A stretch of DNA of 64,000 nucleotides, from assembly GCA_019155205.2 (NCBI GenBank), contig JAHNZQ020000181.1, positions 2,847,456 through 2,911,455 on the forward strand. The letters run 5' to 3'. The notes beneath the pieces were generated by a model. It did not search any database and was not told where the DNA came from. It saw only the letters and a list, made by a program, of their open reading frames with translations. Shown piece after piece: positions 47,010 to 56,826 of the stretch. How positions within the stretch are numbered: the first letter of the stretch is position 1; each line of letters starts with the position of its first letter. The translations under genes and the position numbers were made by a program. Source of the DNA: Gracilaria vermiculophylla. Lineage: Eukaryota > Rhodophyta > Florideophyceae > Gracilariales > Gracilariaceae.

Positions 47010-48468
47010 CGTTACAAAGTCCTGTTGGTATCCAATGAGAAATAAATATTAATAGGAGCATTTTTACTAGCATCAACATTTTGTTTTTTAATGATAATAG
47101 TTTTCCAGTATCTTTTTTTCTTTAGATAATATGTCTTCTGGAATTCCCACGAAAAATACTTTTTCCCATTTATTTACTCGACTTCTAATGGTCTTTTATC
47201 TTCTATGTTCATGGTTGCAAGAATACTTCTGTCAGGGTTTGGATTAAAAACATATAATTCTAACTGTAACCTGTCCCGTTTTTGCACAATCAGCCCTTGA
47301 GCTGAACATGAAACCAGAAACGACAAAAGAGAAAAATAATTTTTGCCGAGAAATGTGGCCTCTTTTGTTCATATGCGTGTGACGAACGATGAGATCCAGT
47401 TGAACTGCATTAAATTATATGAGATGAGAATAAAGCTCCATGGAAAAGAGAGCAGGAAAGAGCGAGAGCATTGGTATCTCCCGAGACGAAAAACCCATGT
47501 GTCTGAACTGGGGGTTTAGAGTTGCAGAGGGCTCTGCTGGAACGCAGTAAATCGCATGACAGTTCGCGGTAGCAAATGTGATTACACGCAATAGCGGTCA
47601 AAAGAAATCGCGTCGCCAGTCTGTGAAAATGGGACGGAAGGTATGATATATTCTAATGCCATTCAAACCATTTTGAGCATAAAGTTTATCGGGTTTCAGT
47701 GGTCTTCTACACGAAATACGAAAAAGGGGAAAAGGTCGGTGGGGGATGGACGAAAGAGAAAAGGGGTGAGCAGCAAGAGGATTGCCAACACCCATGCAAT
47801 GGTGATTTGATTCGGCCAGGATTGTTTTTGAGAAAGTGAGAGCAAAACGCGACTGTAGTTTAAGCCACGCATGCCACGAGAGGTTGAATAAAAGGCCGTC
47901 CAATGCAATAACCGTACCTTTCTTTTGTCCAACACGGACGTGATTTGTGCAACATGATTGTCACATTTCTTGAGTAATTTTCGCGAGGCAACGTTGGTTA
48001 GAAATTCTGTGGCGTTGATATCTTCGGCATAAGTGTGCGAGAACGAAGCGTCAGTAAATTTCTGTCCGAAACGCTGAACCTAATCAGCCATCATGTTGGT
48101 TGTTTCACCGATTGACCAATCCTCTTCGCGTGGACGAGCTGCAGCAAAGCGCTCTTTCTCGCAAAACGCCCTCAGGTCTAAAAACGTTATTGTCGCCAAC
48201 CCACGGGCCGCTGGGGCATACGTCCGGCCCGCTTCGCAACGAAAATGGAGAGACAGAGCGAATGAAGGGGAACTCTTTCAGCAGGGTACGTCCCGAGCAG
48301 CGCACCGAGGCATGAACGGCATGGGAGCGATGCTTCTCGTGCAGGGGCGCACAGTACTGCCGCCGAAGCGCACATGTAGAACCCACCAATGAACGCGGTC
48401 TGTGTGGAGCGAGACTTTTGTCCAAAATGCAATGTAGAAATTGTGCCTATGAACGAAGATACCCAGGG
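47010..48468. other. Spacer between the transposon-rich and gene-rich parts
   Basis: About 1.46 kb, AT-rich at first, then GC-balanced. No supported gene; the frames at 47598-47935 (-) and 48093-48425 overlap on several strands and show no known motif. The last part is likely the promoter of the WLM gene. Confidence 0.4.
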
Positions 48469-48476
48469 TATATAAA
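48469..48476 (+). promoter_or_regulatory. TATA box of the UBL-WLM gene
   Basis: TATATAAA, 126 bases upstream of the ATG at 48602. Confidence 0.5.
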
Positions 48477-48530
48477 CAACACTTCCCTGTCGCAAAGCAA
48501 CAAAGTTGTCATGCAACGCTGCAGACACGC

Positions 48531-48590
48531 ACGTTAGCGACAGCTGGCGAGGGTTGGCGACGGCTGGCGACGGCTGACGATTGGCGGGAC
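48531..48590 (+). repeat. 10-bp tandem repeat in the 5' leader of the UBL-WLM gene
   Basis: Five to six units of about CGGCTGGCGA lie end to end just before the ATG at 48602 (units: cgttagcga, cagctggcga, gggttggcga, cggctggcga, cggctgacga). The last bases, TTGGCGGGAC, resemble an E2F/DP site. Confidence 0.7.
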
Positions 48591-48601
48591 TTGCGCAAAA
48601 C

Positions 48602-49471
48602 ATGAAGGTGATTGCATTGCACCGCGGAAAGAGGTACGCCCTGCCTGGACTGGCACCCACTTGCTGCCTCGGAGATGTACGCAATGCGGTTGCCTCTGCG
48701 CTGCAGGTGGACGCGGAGCGCGTGAAGCTGCTTCATCGAGGGCGTGAAATGCGTGATTGGCAGTCGTTGGTTTCAGACCTCAAGCCGCCGCTGGTGTTTC
48801 TGGTTGTTCTCAATGATGCTGAACATGCAGTGAAAGCTCCGTCGTACTCGCTGCCAAGCGTAGCACCCCGTTCTTCAGCAGCTGCTGTGAGGTCGTCTGC
48901 AGATGTGCGCATCGGTTCAATACGGGTGTTGGACGGTCTGCCCAACGCCGACGTGGCACGGCGAATGCTGCGACAACTGGCAGAAGATGAGGGTTTCCTA
49001 TATTGTATGAGGCAGAAAGGCTGGCGCGTAAACGTTCTCAAAGAAATGTTGCCTGATGGCAGAGTTGGAGTTGACCCGGTGTGCGTGTTGGGCTACAACC
49101 GTGGGCGGGGGATGGAGATTTCGCTCCGACTTCGTACTGATGACATGCAGGGATTTAGAGATATGTACCGGGTGCGGGAAGTGTTTGCACATGAGTTGGC
49201 ACACTGTGAGCATGACGAGCACAACAATGCGTTCAAAGAGGTTATGCGATGGGTGCAACGCACTGCTGACGGTCGGAGTTGGAACGTAGGCGGTCGGCGT
49301 GTAGACGATGGGCAGTCGGGAGGATTTGGGGGAGGCGGAGGTGATGCAAATCGACTCGGTGGTTTTGACGGTGTGGATGGCGGGAGTGGGCGCCTGGGAG
49401 GAAGTGGTGGCTCTAGTAGGCTGTTACGAGAATTTGAGGAGCAGCGAAGAAGAAGAAGAGACGGCAGGTGA
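48602..49471 (+). CDS. Ubiquitin-like/WLM-domain metalloprotease (Wss1-like)
   Basis: The 289-residue protein starts at the first ATG after the repeat-bearing leader; the open frame upstream has no ATG. Residues 1-75 look like a ubiquitin-like domain (MKVIALHRGKRYALPG, VKLLHRGREM). Residues about 100-225 form a WLM domain: LGYNRGRGMEISLRLR, then the zinc motif HELAHCEHDEH at 197-207, which keeps the two His and Glu of HExxH and the third His five residues on. The tail (225-275) is Gly-rich, followed by Arg-rich residues. In yeast, WLM proteases cut proteins crosslinked to DNA; plant and fungal relatives have the same UBL-WLM order. A DNA-repair role here is inferred. Its end is 15 bp from the end of the DP gene. 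Intronless. Confidence 0.85.
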   Translation: MKVIALHRGKRYALPGLAPTCCLGDVRNAVASALQVDAERVKLLHRGREMRDWQSLVSDLKPPLVFLVVLNDAEHAVKAPSYSLPSVAPRSSAAAVRSSADVRIGSIRVLDGLPNADVARRMLRQLAEDEGFLYCMRQKGWRVNVLKEMLPDGRVGVDPVCVLGYNRGRGMEISLRLRTDDMQGFRDMYRVREVFAHELAHCEHDEHNNAFKEVMRWVQRTADGRSWNVGGRRVDDGQSGGFGGGGGDANRLGGFDGVDGGSGRLGGSGGSSRLLREFEEQRRRRRDGR

Positions 49472-49486
49472 ATGTAAAATTTCGGT

Positions 49487-50551
49487 TTACGGGACTGCAT
49501 GGGGTGGACTTATGTTTTGTTGAATTTGGTTGGAGGTGTGGACGTTTTTCATGGACGCACTGTTCATGAGAAGATCCACGAGGGTATAGTCATGGAGAAG
49601 CCGGAAGGGGGCGTTGAAACTTAAGCCCACGCTGAGGCGGTCTTCGCTGAGCTCTACAAGGCAGGAGCCGGTTGACGAGGACGATTTGCATACGACCATG
49701 ATGAAGGGCATCTCGATACAATTTGCATGGCATGGCACGCGAAACGATAGGTCGCTAGACACTGAGTACCCTCCGGCTCTGACCCTGGACGAATCATTCT
49801 GCAAGTTTCTTGCAAGAAGGGCGCACAGGGACTGTTTGTGGCGTTGCAACGTTTGTAAATATCTGCGTTTGGTTTCGATACATGTTCGACGCGTTTGAAC
49901 GTTACGCTTGAGGTGTTTGACGCGGGTGATGTGGCATGATTGCGAGTGAGGCGTGCGGGAAGGGTAGTGGGTGCGTCGGGGGTGTTGCGTGTGATGCGGT
50001 GAGCGCTCACGCTTGCAGGTGCACGGTTGCAACTGCTGCAAGATGGCTTGCGGACCCTTCCACATGACGTTCTTCCCGGAGCGCACGACGATGCCCATGG
50101 AAGCGAATACATTGAGCGTATCGTACGTCCTTCTGCGAATATTTTTGTCGACTGTCAAAGAGTCGTAGCAGGGCTTGTTTTGATAGTTGTCGAGCGCCTC
50201 GGCGACGAGCATATCAGCCAGGGTGGTGTGTTGGATGGTCGGAAAGCGCGCGAGCTTGTCAGCGAGGAGGGAAGTGAAGGCCTTGAGCCCGGCCTGGTAG
50301 GAGGGGACGGCGGCGGAGGGAAGGGCGCGGGACGGGTGGGGCTTGGAGACCACGATGTCCCGGTGATTGGGGACGGCGAGCTGCTGGGGGCAGGCGATTT
50401 CGCGGAGGGGGGGGCGACGGGGAGGGGATTGGCGGGGCTGCAGCTCCAATTCGCGGCGGCTGAGCTCGCACACACGGGGAGGTGTGGCGTTACGAAGCAG
50501 AGCGGCGCGGTTGGCGGCGCAGGCGGCGCAGTCGGGAGGATGTCGCACCAT
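49487..50551 (-). CDS. DP-family transcription factor (E2F partner)
   Basis: I chose ATG at 50551 (354 residues); the longer frame upstream begins without ATG. Residues 88-166 are the winged-helix DNA-binding domain, with TTLADMLVAEALDNY and the DP hallmark DKNIRRRTYDTLNVF (135-149), which includes RRxYD. DP proteins, unlike E2Fs, have this DKNIRRRVYDALNVL form. Residues 225-250 are a leucine-rich coil (KRRYLQTLQRHKQSLCALL), and 281-330 resemble the DP C-terminal dimerisation region (MPFIMVVCKSS, LSFNAPFRLLHDYTLVDLL). DP binds E2F to control S-phase genes. No E2F gene is in the window. A GTTGGCGCC site lies about 50 bp upstream. Tail-to-tail with the WLM gene. Confidence 0.85.
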   Translation of the reverse strand: MVRHPPDCAACAANRAALLRNATPPRVCELSRRELELQPRQSPPRRPPLREIACPQQLAVPNHRDIVVSKPHPSRALPSAAVPSYQAGLKAFTSLLADKLARFPTIQHTTLADMLVAEALDNYQNKPCYDSLTVDKNIRRRTYDTLNVFASMGIVVRSGKNVMWKGPQAILQQLQPCTCKRERSPHHTQHPRRTHYPSRTPHSQSCHITRVKHLKRNVQTRRTCIETKRRYLQTLQRHKQSLCALLARNLQNDSSRVRAGGYSVSSDLSFRVPCHANCIEMPFIMVVCKSSSSTGSCLVELSEDRLSVGLSFNAPFRLLHDYTLVDLLMNSASMKNVHTSNQIQQNISPPHAVP

Positions 50552-50923
50552 GGCGGGGACGGCGGGCGGCGGGCGGGAGAGGGGACGAGGCGAAAGTGGC
50601 GCCAACCGCAACGCAGTGCCGCACGAGCGCAAAGGCGGCGCTTAAGAGGCGAAGGCGGAACCTCAGCGCGCGCTCTCATGACCTGAAAGCGGCGAGTCCA
50701 TCGGCCGTCGCGAGCGCCCGCGCCACCAAAGCCTCGTGATTCGCATCCCCCACGCAATCATTCCCACCCCCCCCAGAACGCTCTCACGACGCCCCCGACC
50801 CCCCCCCTCGACAGCTGGCACGTTCACCGTTTGCACAAATTCAAATATTATTATTTGCTTACATTTCAAAACGAGACGCAACCGCCATCCCCTTCCGCTC
50901 TTAAAACAACAAAGCAACGCGCG

Positions 50924-52363
50924 CTAATTACGGCCCGCCGCAACACGCTCTCCCTCCTTCACTTTCTGCTCCGCCTCCGCTGGCGCTTCTACCCACACCC
51001 CGTCCTCCTTCAGCAGCTTGATCAGCTCCTCCACCCCATCCGTCTCCGGCACCGTCCGGATCTCCTTCCGTCCCCGATATAACGAGATGAAGCCCGCCTG
51101 TTTCCCCACGTACCCGTAGTCCGCGTCCGCCATTTCTCCCGGCCCGTTTACAATGCACCCCATCACCGCGATCGACAGCCCCGGCATGTGCTTCGTTGCT
51201 TCCCGCACCTCATGCAGCACCGTCTCCAGGTTGAACAACGTTCTTCCGCAGGACGGACACGCCACGTACTCCACCATCGTCCGGCGTAGCCCTAGCCCTT
51301 GCAAGATGCCGTAGCACACCGGAATCTCCTTCACAGGCGCCTCCGTCAGCGATACACGAATTGTGTCGCCAATCCCCTCCGCCAACAACGTCCCGATGCC
51401 AAGCGTGCTCTTGATCCTTCCGTACTCTCCATCTCCAGCCTCCGTCACGCCCAGGTGCAGCGGGTACTTCATCCCCTCGGCATCGAGGCGTTTGGCCAGC
51501 ATGCGGTACGCCGCCAGCATCACCAGCACCTTGCTGGCCTTCATCGAGATGACAATGTTGTGGAAGTTGAGGTCCTCACACACGCGAATGCATTCCAGCG
51601 CGCTCTCCACCATGCCGCGTGGCGTATCGCCATACGTAAACAGCATGCGCTCCGAGAGCGACCCGTGGTTTACGCCTATTCGCAACGCCTTGTCTTGCTC
51701 CCTAAGGCTGATGATAAGCGGCTCAAGCGTATCTCGCAACTTGTTCTTCGCCACCTCAAACTCCTCGCGAGTGTACTCGGTGCGATTGATATCCGGCTTT
51801 TCGAAAACATATAACCCGGGGTTGATGCGCACCTTGTCAACGTGTTTAGCTACCTCTAATGCAATCTTCAGTCCGTTGTGGTGTACGTCAGCCACCAGTG
51901 GCACGTCCTTGTACTCGGCGCGTAGCTTTTGCTTGATGAAGCCCACTGCATGCGCGTGCGCCATGCTGACGCACGTGACACGAACAATCTCGCACCCGGC
52001 CTCGTGCATCTCGCGAATGGAGTTGACCGCGTTGTCGATGTCGAGAGTGTCCTCGTTGATCATGCTCTGCACAACCACCGGGTTGCCGCCGCCGATGAGA
52101 ATGTCGCCCACGCGCACCACGCGAGTGGGGCGACGCTGGATAGCACCGCTTTCGATATCAAGCCCCGCAACGCCCGACTGGTCGGACATGAACGACTTGT
52201 CCTTGACGAGCTCTGGCGGGGGCTGCGGACGAGCCGGTCCGTCATGCATGCGCGGCACGACATGACTGCGCGCAGAACGCGGACGCGTGGCGGAAGTCGA
52301 CGTGCGCCAGACGCGGTTAGCCCATGGCGAGGGCGCGTTGGGAATGAAGGAAGGTGCTTGCAT
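50924..52363 (-). CDS. ispG: 4-hydroxy-3-methylbut-2-enyl diphosphate synthase, plastid IspG
   Basis: 479 residues. IspG reduces MEcPP to HMBPP, the next-to-last step of the plastid MEP isoprenoid pathway, with ferredoxin/flavodoxin electrons. The first 75 or so residues look like a transit peptide (Phe at 6, many Ser, Arg, Pro). The TIM barrel follows: [53 protein letters not shown]. The iron-sulfur domain has C369 and C372 ([14 protein letters not shown]), C403 and E410 ([10 protein letters not shown]), the four [4Fe-4S] ligands. The overall order is the two-domain cyanobacterial form; land-plant IspG has a large extra domain between the two, which is absent. Divergent from MutS2 across 464 bp. 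Confidence 0.95.
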   Translation of the reverse strand: MQAPSFIPNAPSPWANRVWRTSTSATRPRSARSHVVPRMHDGPARPQPPPELVKDKSFMSDQSGVAGLDIESGAIQRRPTRVVRVGDILIGGGNPVVVQSMINEDTLDIDNAVNSIREMHEAGCEIVRVTCVSMAHAHAVGFIKQKLRAEYKDVPLVADVHHNGLKIALEVAKHVDKVRINPGLYVFEKPDINRTEYTREEFEVAKNKLRDTLEPLIISLREQDKALRIGVNHGSLSERMLFTYGDTPRGMVESALECIRVCEDLNFHNIVISMKASKVLVMLAAYRMLAKRLDAEGMKYPLHLGVTEAGDGEYGRIKSTLGIGTLLAEGIGDTIRVSLTEAPVKEIPVCYGILQGLGLRRTMVEYVACPSCGRTLFNLETVLHEVREATKHMPGLSIAVMGCIVNGPGEMADADYGYVGKQAGFISLYRGRKEIRTVPETDGVEELIKLLKEDGVWVEAPAEAEQKVKEGERVAAGRN

Positions 52364-52827
52364 GGTGGATTGCCACTATATAGCGGGGACCAAGCCGCAC
52401 AATGTCGTTCCGAGCTGTGCGGCACCGCTGCTGCGGCTGCTGCGGTACAACACGCAGTGTCGCCTACATGACGCGCCAGCCGCCACAGCTTCGCATGAAC
52501 ATGAAGCAAAGAGCGCTCGTCGGGTGGCGCTGCACAACCCCACGTGGCCACGGATGAGATTCATGTGGACCGTCAACGTGGAGACGTGCTCTTCGAACGT
52601 GGCCACGTGGATCGCCGGTTGTGGTCGGCACGTTATGACGGTCTGGGCGCGAAACGACGCGCGGTCGCTTCGCGGCCACCCGCCGCTGCCGTCACGGGTG
52701 GTCGCCACAGCCGCCATAGCGTTGCGCCAACTTCGCACCATGCGCCGTGCCCATGATTCACTGCGATAATCTCCTGTGGAGCGCTACCGTGCACCCCTTC
52801 GCCCACACCTGACCGACGGCGCCTGCG
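52364..52827. promoter_or_regulatory. Shared divergent promoter region, IspG and MutS2
   Basis: Both genes start outward from these 464 bp, so it should hold both promoters. A CTATATAG at 52376-52383 is a possible TATA box for IspG, but it is only 12 bases from the first ATG, so either it is not the TATA box or translation starts further in (next Met at residue 39). I see no clear TATA box for MutS2. Confidence 0.5.
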
Positions 52828-55708
52828 ATGAAAACGCTCCCTTCGTTTACCGCTTGTGTCGCGCTGCAGCCGCGCGCGGCAGTGCCCGCACGGGGGACTG
52901 CTATTTCGCGCGCGTGGCGACCTGCTCGGCTGGCAAACCGGGCCAGTGTTCCACTATGCACGCACGTGGCGCCAACACCGGCCGCTGCCGATGTGCGCCG
53001 AGATAGCGCGCAGCTCTCATTTAGAGCCGCCGAGCGCACCCGCACGACTGATGAAGCTCGAGTCACGCGTGCGCCGGCTGACGAGACGCTGCGACTGCTC
53101 GACTGGCCGGCAGTGTCGGCCCAAGTGGCGCGACATGCCAGCACCGACCTGGCCGACAGGCACTTTCGGCGGGAGCTCGGAATGCCCATTCCTCAGTCTC
53201 AGCAGTACAGCGAGACTCTCTTGGGGCTCACGAGAGCGCTTCACTATCTGTACTTCACTTTGATGAAACCTATCGATTTCCGTGGCATTCGCGACATTGG
53301 CGACTTGTTCGTGCAGGCTGAGAAGGGCATCTTGTTGACCGCTTCTGAGCTTCGGGATATTGCCGACACCCTTTGTGCCGCCCGGAGGATACGTAGGTTT
53401 ATTGATGCCGTCCCGGACGATCGCGTCGCTGTGTTGAAGAAGCTTGTCGATGATGTGCGCACTTATCCGGAAGTCGAATCTAAAATTAGTGCCTTGATCG
53501 ACGAGTTTGGGCAGGTTGTAGATACGTATGATGCCCCTCTCAGACAGATTCGCGCCGAAATGCGAGCCACTAGCACGGATATTACTGCGCGCTTGAATCG
53601 ACTCATGAGCAGCAACGCTGGAGCTATTCAGGATCGCGTCATTACTATGCGTTACGACCGCTATGTCATTCCTGTGAAAACGCCAAGGAAAGCACAATTC
53701 AAACGTGCTGTCGTGCATGATGTTAGTGCCTCGGGCGGCACCACATACTTGGAACCTGCCTGCGTGCGCCAATTTAACGACAGACTTCGTATGTTGGCTG
53801 CCAAGGAACGCGCGCGTGTTAACAAAGTTTTGAGGGAGCTGTCGGAGCTCGTTGCGCCACTGCGCGAGGATGTGAACCATTTGTGTCACGTAATCTGTGA
53901 ACTGGATGTTGCGGCTGCCAAGGCGAGTGCTTCTCATGAGCTCGGAGCTGTTGACGTACATTTTGACAATCAGAAACCTCTGCGCTTGTTGGGTGTGCGG
54001 CATCCGTTGTTATCTTGGCGTGCCATGGCACAAACTATGTCTGTCAAACAGAATCCTAGCTCGCAACAGGGAGGAAGCGATGAAGAGCCACAATGGAAAC
54101 GGGATGTGGTACCAACCAATTACGAACTCTCTAACGACGTGCGATGCGTATGTGTGACAGGGCCGAACACTGGCGGAAAGACTCTGGCGCTCAAGACTCT
54201 TGGCGTGGCAGTGCTCATGGCGAAAGTGGGAATGTTTGTTCCGGGCGTTTTGAACAAATGTGCTGAAGGCAGTAGCCAAACATGTGCCCGAATTCCATTC
54301 TTCGACACTGTACTCGCGGATATTGGTGACGACCAGTCGCTCGTCCAATCCCTGTCCACATTTTCAGGTCATGTAGAGAGAATCAAACGTATTCTGGCGG
54401 CGAGCACGTCTCTATCGCTGGTGTTACTGGACGAAATCGGGTCTGGAACGGTACGTACATATGTTCATTGATCATGAAGCGTTACTTCGAATATGTATTT
54501 TGTTCTTGTGTCTGACTTTGTGTGTGACGGTGATTGCGCAACTCGTCAATATACAGGATCCGGCTGAAGGCGCAGCATTGGGTATGTCCATTCTTCGACA
54601 TCTGGCAGTTGGTAACCGAGCGGCATTAACTTTTGCAACCACGCATCATGGAGAATTGAAAACGCTGAAGTACTTGAAGGACAGCTCTGCCCGGTTCTTT
54701 GAAAACGCCAGTGTTGAATTTGATGATGTGAATATGGTACCGACCTACCGATTGATCTGGGGGATACCAGGACGGTCAAACGCTTTAGCGATTGCGGAGC
54801 GACTAGGCTTAGAATCTTCTGTCATCGAAGAGGCACGATTTCTTCTACACGGAGCGGATGACGAAAATGGTTCAAATACGAGAGTAGACATCGAGAGAAT
54901 GATATCTAGTCTTGAGCGGGATAAGAACGCTGCTGAAACTGCACGTGAAGACTCCGAACGAGCCTTGCGAGAAGCGAACGCAATGCGCTCAGAATTGGAA
55001 AGTCGGCTAACGCGGCTGCGTGAAAGTGAAGCCCAATTGAGGAAGGATCAGAGGAACGCAATGGAAGCAGAGGTCACGCAAGCGAAGAAACAAATAGCCA
55101 AAGTGATTCGCGAGATGCAAAAAGGCGGTGGTTCCGCGCAAGCTGCAGGACGTGCCACTGAAAAGTTGGGCAATCTGAATGTTCCCGGCAGTGACTCTCC
55201 TTTGCCGAGCGAGAATGCATTAGGATCCGTGGATGTGGACGACATAAGAGAAGGCGATAAGGTAACCGTCCCGAGGCTTAGCGTGAACGAATTGGAAGTG
55301 GTGCAGAAACTCAGCAAGAAGGAACTTATGGTGGCGATCGGGGTTATGAGAGCCAAAGTTAAGGTGAAGGAAGTAGTGTCGGTGAATAAGAGAAAAGCTG
55401 AACGATCAAACGCGCAATCTAGACCAAGACCGAAAATCAACACGGTTAGGAAGCAACTCAGGATTCGAACCGCCGCGAATACTGTTGATATTAGAGGGCA
55501 AACGGTGGATTCAGCAAAGCCTTTAGTCGACAGGGCGATCAGCAAGGCGCTGGCGATGGGAACTGTATGGGTTATACATGGATTCGGTACTGGTCGCCTA
55601 AGGGATGGTATCCGGGATTTCTTGTCAGAACATGAACTGGTCGAAAAAATTTCAAACGCAGAGCAAGAGGAGGGTGGAAGAGGAGTTACCATAGCCTTTC
55701 TTCACTGA
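52828..55708 (+). CDS. mutS2: MutS2-type DNA mismatch/recombination ATPase with Smr nuclease domain, one intron
   Basis: Exons 52828-54450 and 54557-55708 encode 924 residues. The first 75 or so look like a transit peptide (Phe at 7; Ala, Arg, Ser rich). MutS2 core: LDWPAVSAQVARHA near 90, lever/clamp helices, VTGPNTGGKTLALKTLG (Walker A, about 445-455), LLDEIGSGT (Walker B, about 533-541) that continues as DPAEGAALGMSIL after splicing, and FATTHHGELKTLKY (ATPase H-loop). Then a charged coiled coil (about 655-740) and a C-terminal Smr domain (about 845-915) with VDIRGQTVDSA and VIHGFGTGRLRDGI. In bacteria MutS2 suppresses recombination and rescues stalled ribosomes; it has no classical mismatch-binding domain. 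Cyanobacterial ancestry and a plastid role are inferred. Confidence 0.93.
54451..54556 (+). other. Spliceosomal intron in MutS2 (106 nt)
   Basis: Starts GTACGT and ends TATACAG, falls between codons (phase 0), and splits the Walker B region after S-G-T; removing it joins SGT to DPAEGAAL, the conserved MutS order. In-frame stops inside the intron prevent read-through. A TCTGAC at about 54510 may be the branch site. Confidence 0.93.
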
Positions 55709-56080
55709 ATGTTGAGCACGGATTAAAATCCATAACTTGAATAAGAGCTTTTATGAACGAGCGTATGAGTTCTTTTTTTCAAGACCATATGCGTACGTGG
55801 ATACGGAGGAGGCACTTTCAGGCTTAACGGATCGACCAAGCTTTGGTCCAGTACACGTATGGTGTCGTACCAAAATAACTTTTGTGTGGACTTTCAGCCT
55901 AGGTGTCCAAAACGCAACTCCAAAGTGCTTCTCGATTCGCGAGGAACATGACGAAAAAGGCATTGAGGACTATGATCTGTGCACCGCATGGTACTGTCGA
56001 AAACCAGAGATCAGAAGCGGAAGGCCATTTCGCCCTTTCGTGCAGCTAACGATCCTTTGATTCTGCAAGTAGCATCAAGA
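55709..56080. other. Convergent 3' intergenic region, MutS2 and LSm6
   Basis: 372 bp between the two stop codons. A 107-codon frame at 55737-56060 (+) has no known motif and overlaps both 3' UTRs, so I do not call it a gene. AATAAG/ATTAAA-like sequences after the MutS2 stop could serve polyadenylation. Confidence 0.45.
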
Positions 56081-56365
56081 TCATGTCTTTGCTGCCGAAA
56101 TATACATCACATTGTTTCCGCGAATAAAGGCATCTCCAAAGGTGTTTTTCAGTTCTCCGTTAACATACTCCTCGGTTTGTTCAAGAGCTATGTTCATGTA
56201 CCCATCCAGGCAAGCCAAAATTCCGCGGTACTCCACGGACGTATTCAACTTCACAACGACGGGGCGCCCAAGCACGGCCTTGAGAAAATCCGCAGGGGTG
56301 TTGCCATGACCGTGACTGGCTGACACGGGACGACTAGACGAGGCTGGCGCTGACGACGAAGCCAT
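56081..56365 (-). CDS. LSM6: LSm6, U6 snRNA-associated Sm-like protein
   Basis: 94 residues from the ATG at 56365; the longer upstream frame starts at a non-ATG codon. A short Ser/Ala-rich N-terminus is followed by an Sm fold: Sm1 (RPVVVKLNTSVEYRGILACL, then DGYMNIALEQTEE) and Sm2 (FGDAFIRGNNVMYIS). The DGYMN and IRGNN motifs bind RNA, and GRPVVVKLN and ACLDGYMNIALEQTEEY are LSm6 signatures. LSm6 sits in the LSm1-7 (mRNA decay) and LSm2-8 (U6 snRNP) rings. This is a clearly eukaryotic gene, which helps show that the bacterial-type neighbours are nuclear. Confidence 0.95.
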   Translation of the reverse strand: MASSSAPASSSRPVSASHGHGNTPADFLKAVLGRPVVVKLNTSVEYRGILACLDGYMNIALEQTEEYVNGELKNTFGDAFIRGNNVMYISAAKT

Positions 56366-56826
56366 CGATGGTAAGGAGGAAAGAGGTAGTCTGCCCTTCG
56401 ACGAAGCAACCTTCAATTCAGTGCGCTAAAGCGTCTTCAAAAACAGGACTTTCTTGAAGCCTTAGGGTCGTATGGCACGCATGGGCGCAGCCCCGTATTG
56501 CAAAGTTTCTCACATCGGCTTACAGTATGCAGTGCAGATCCAAAGATGTAAGGCACAAAAAATCTCCAAAAGGTTGGTACAATTGCACAGCAAATCCTGA
56601 TCCCATCCATCCTATGACGACGTTATCTCGTCATTTACCTCACGCGATAACCTTGGGATCGGGTTCTTGAGCTGCCCACCATTTCACATTGAAAAGGGCA
56701 ATATACGCTGTCGCGCAGTTTATCTAAAACCTCTGTTTTCAAGAAGCATAAAGCAGAAACTCTCATCCACATTCCAAACTTTATAAGCGGTCTGTTCCGC
56801 AGAGAATATCCTCGATTCTCAACAGT
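56366..56826. promoter_or_regulatory. Divergent promoter region, LSm6 and DnaE
   Basis: 461 bp between two outward-facing start codons. Apart from the TATA-like site near DnaE I see no defined element. Confidence 0.4.
56780..56787 (+). promoter_or_regulatory. TATA-like box of DnaE
   Basis: TTTATAAG, 40-47 bases upstream of the ATG, a normal spacing if the 5' leader is very short. Confidence 0.5.

Noticed and set aside
50027..50757. Long frames antisense to the DP gene (up to 219 codons)
   Set aside because: Shadow frames of a GC-rich gene; the sense frame carries the conserved DP domains.
55737..56060. 107-codon frame between MutS2 and LSm6
   Set aside because: No recognised motif, and it lies in both 3' UTRs.
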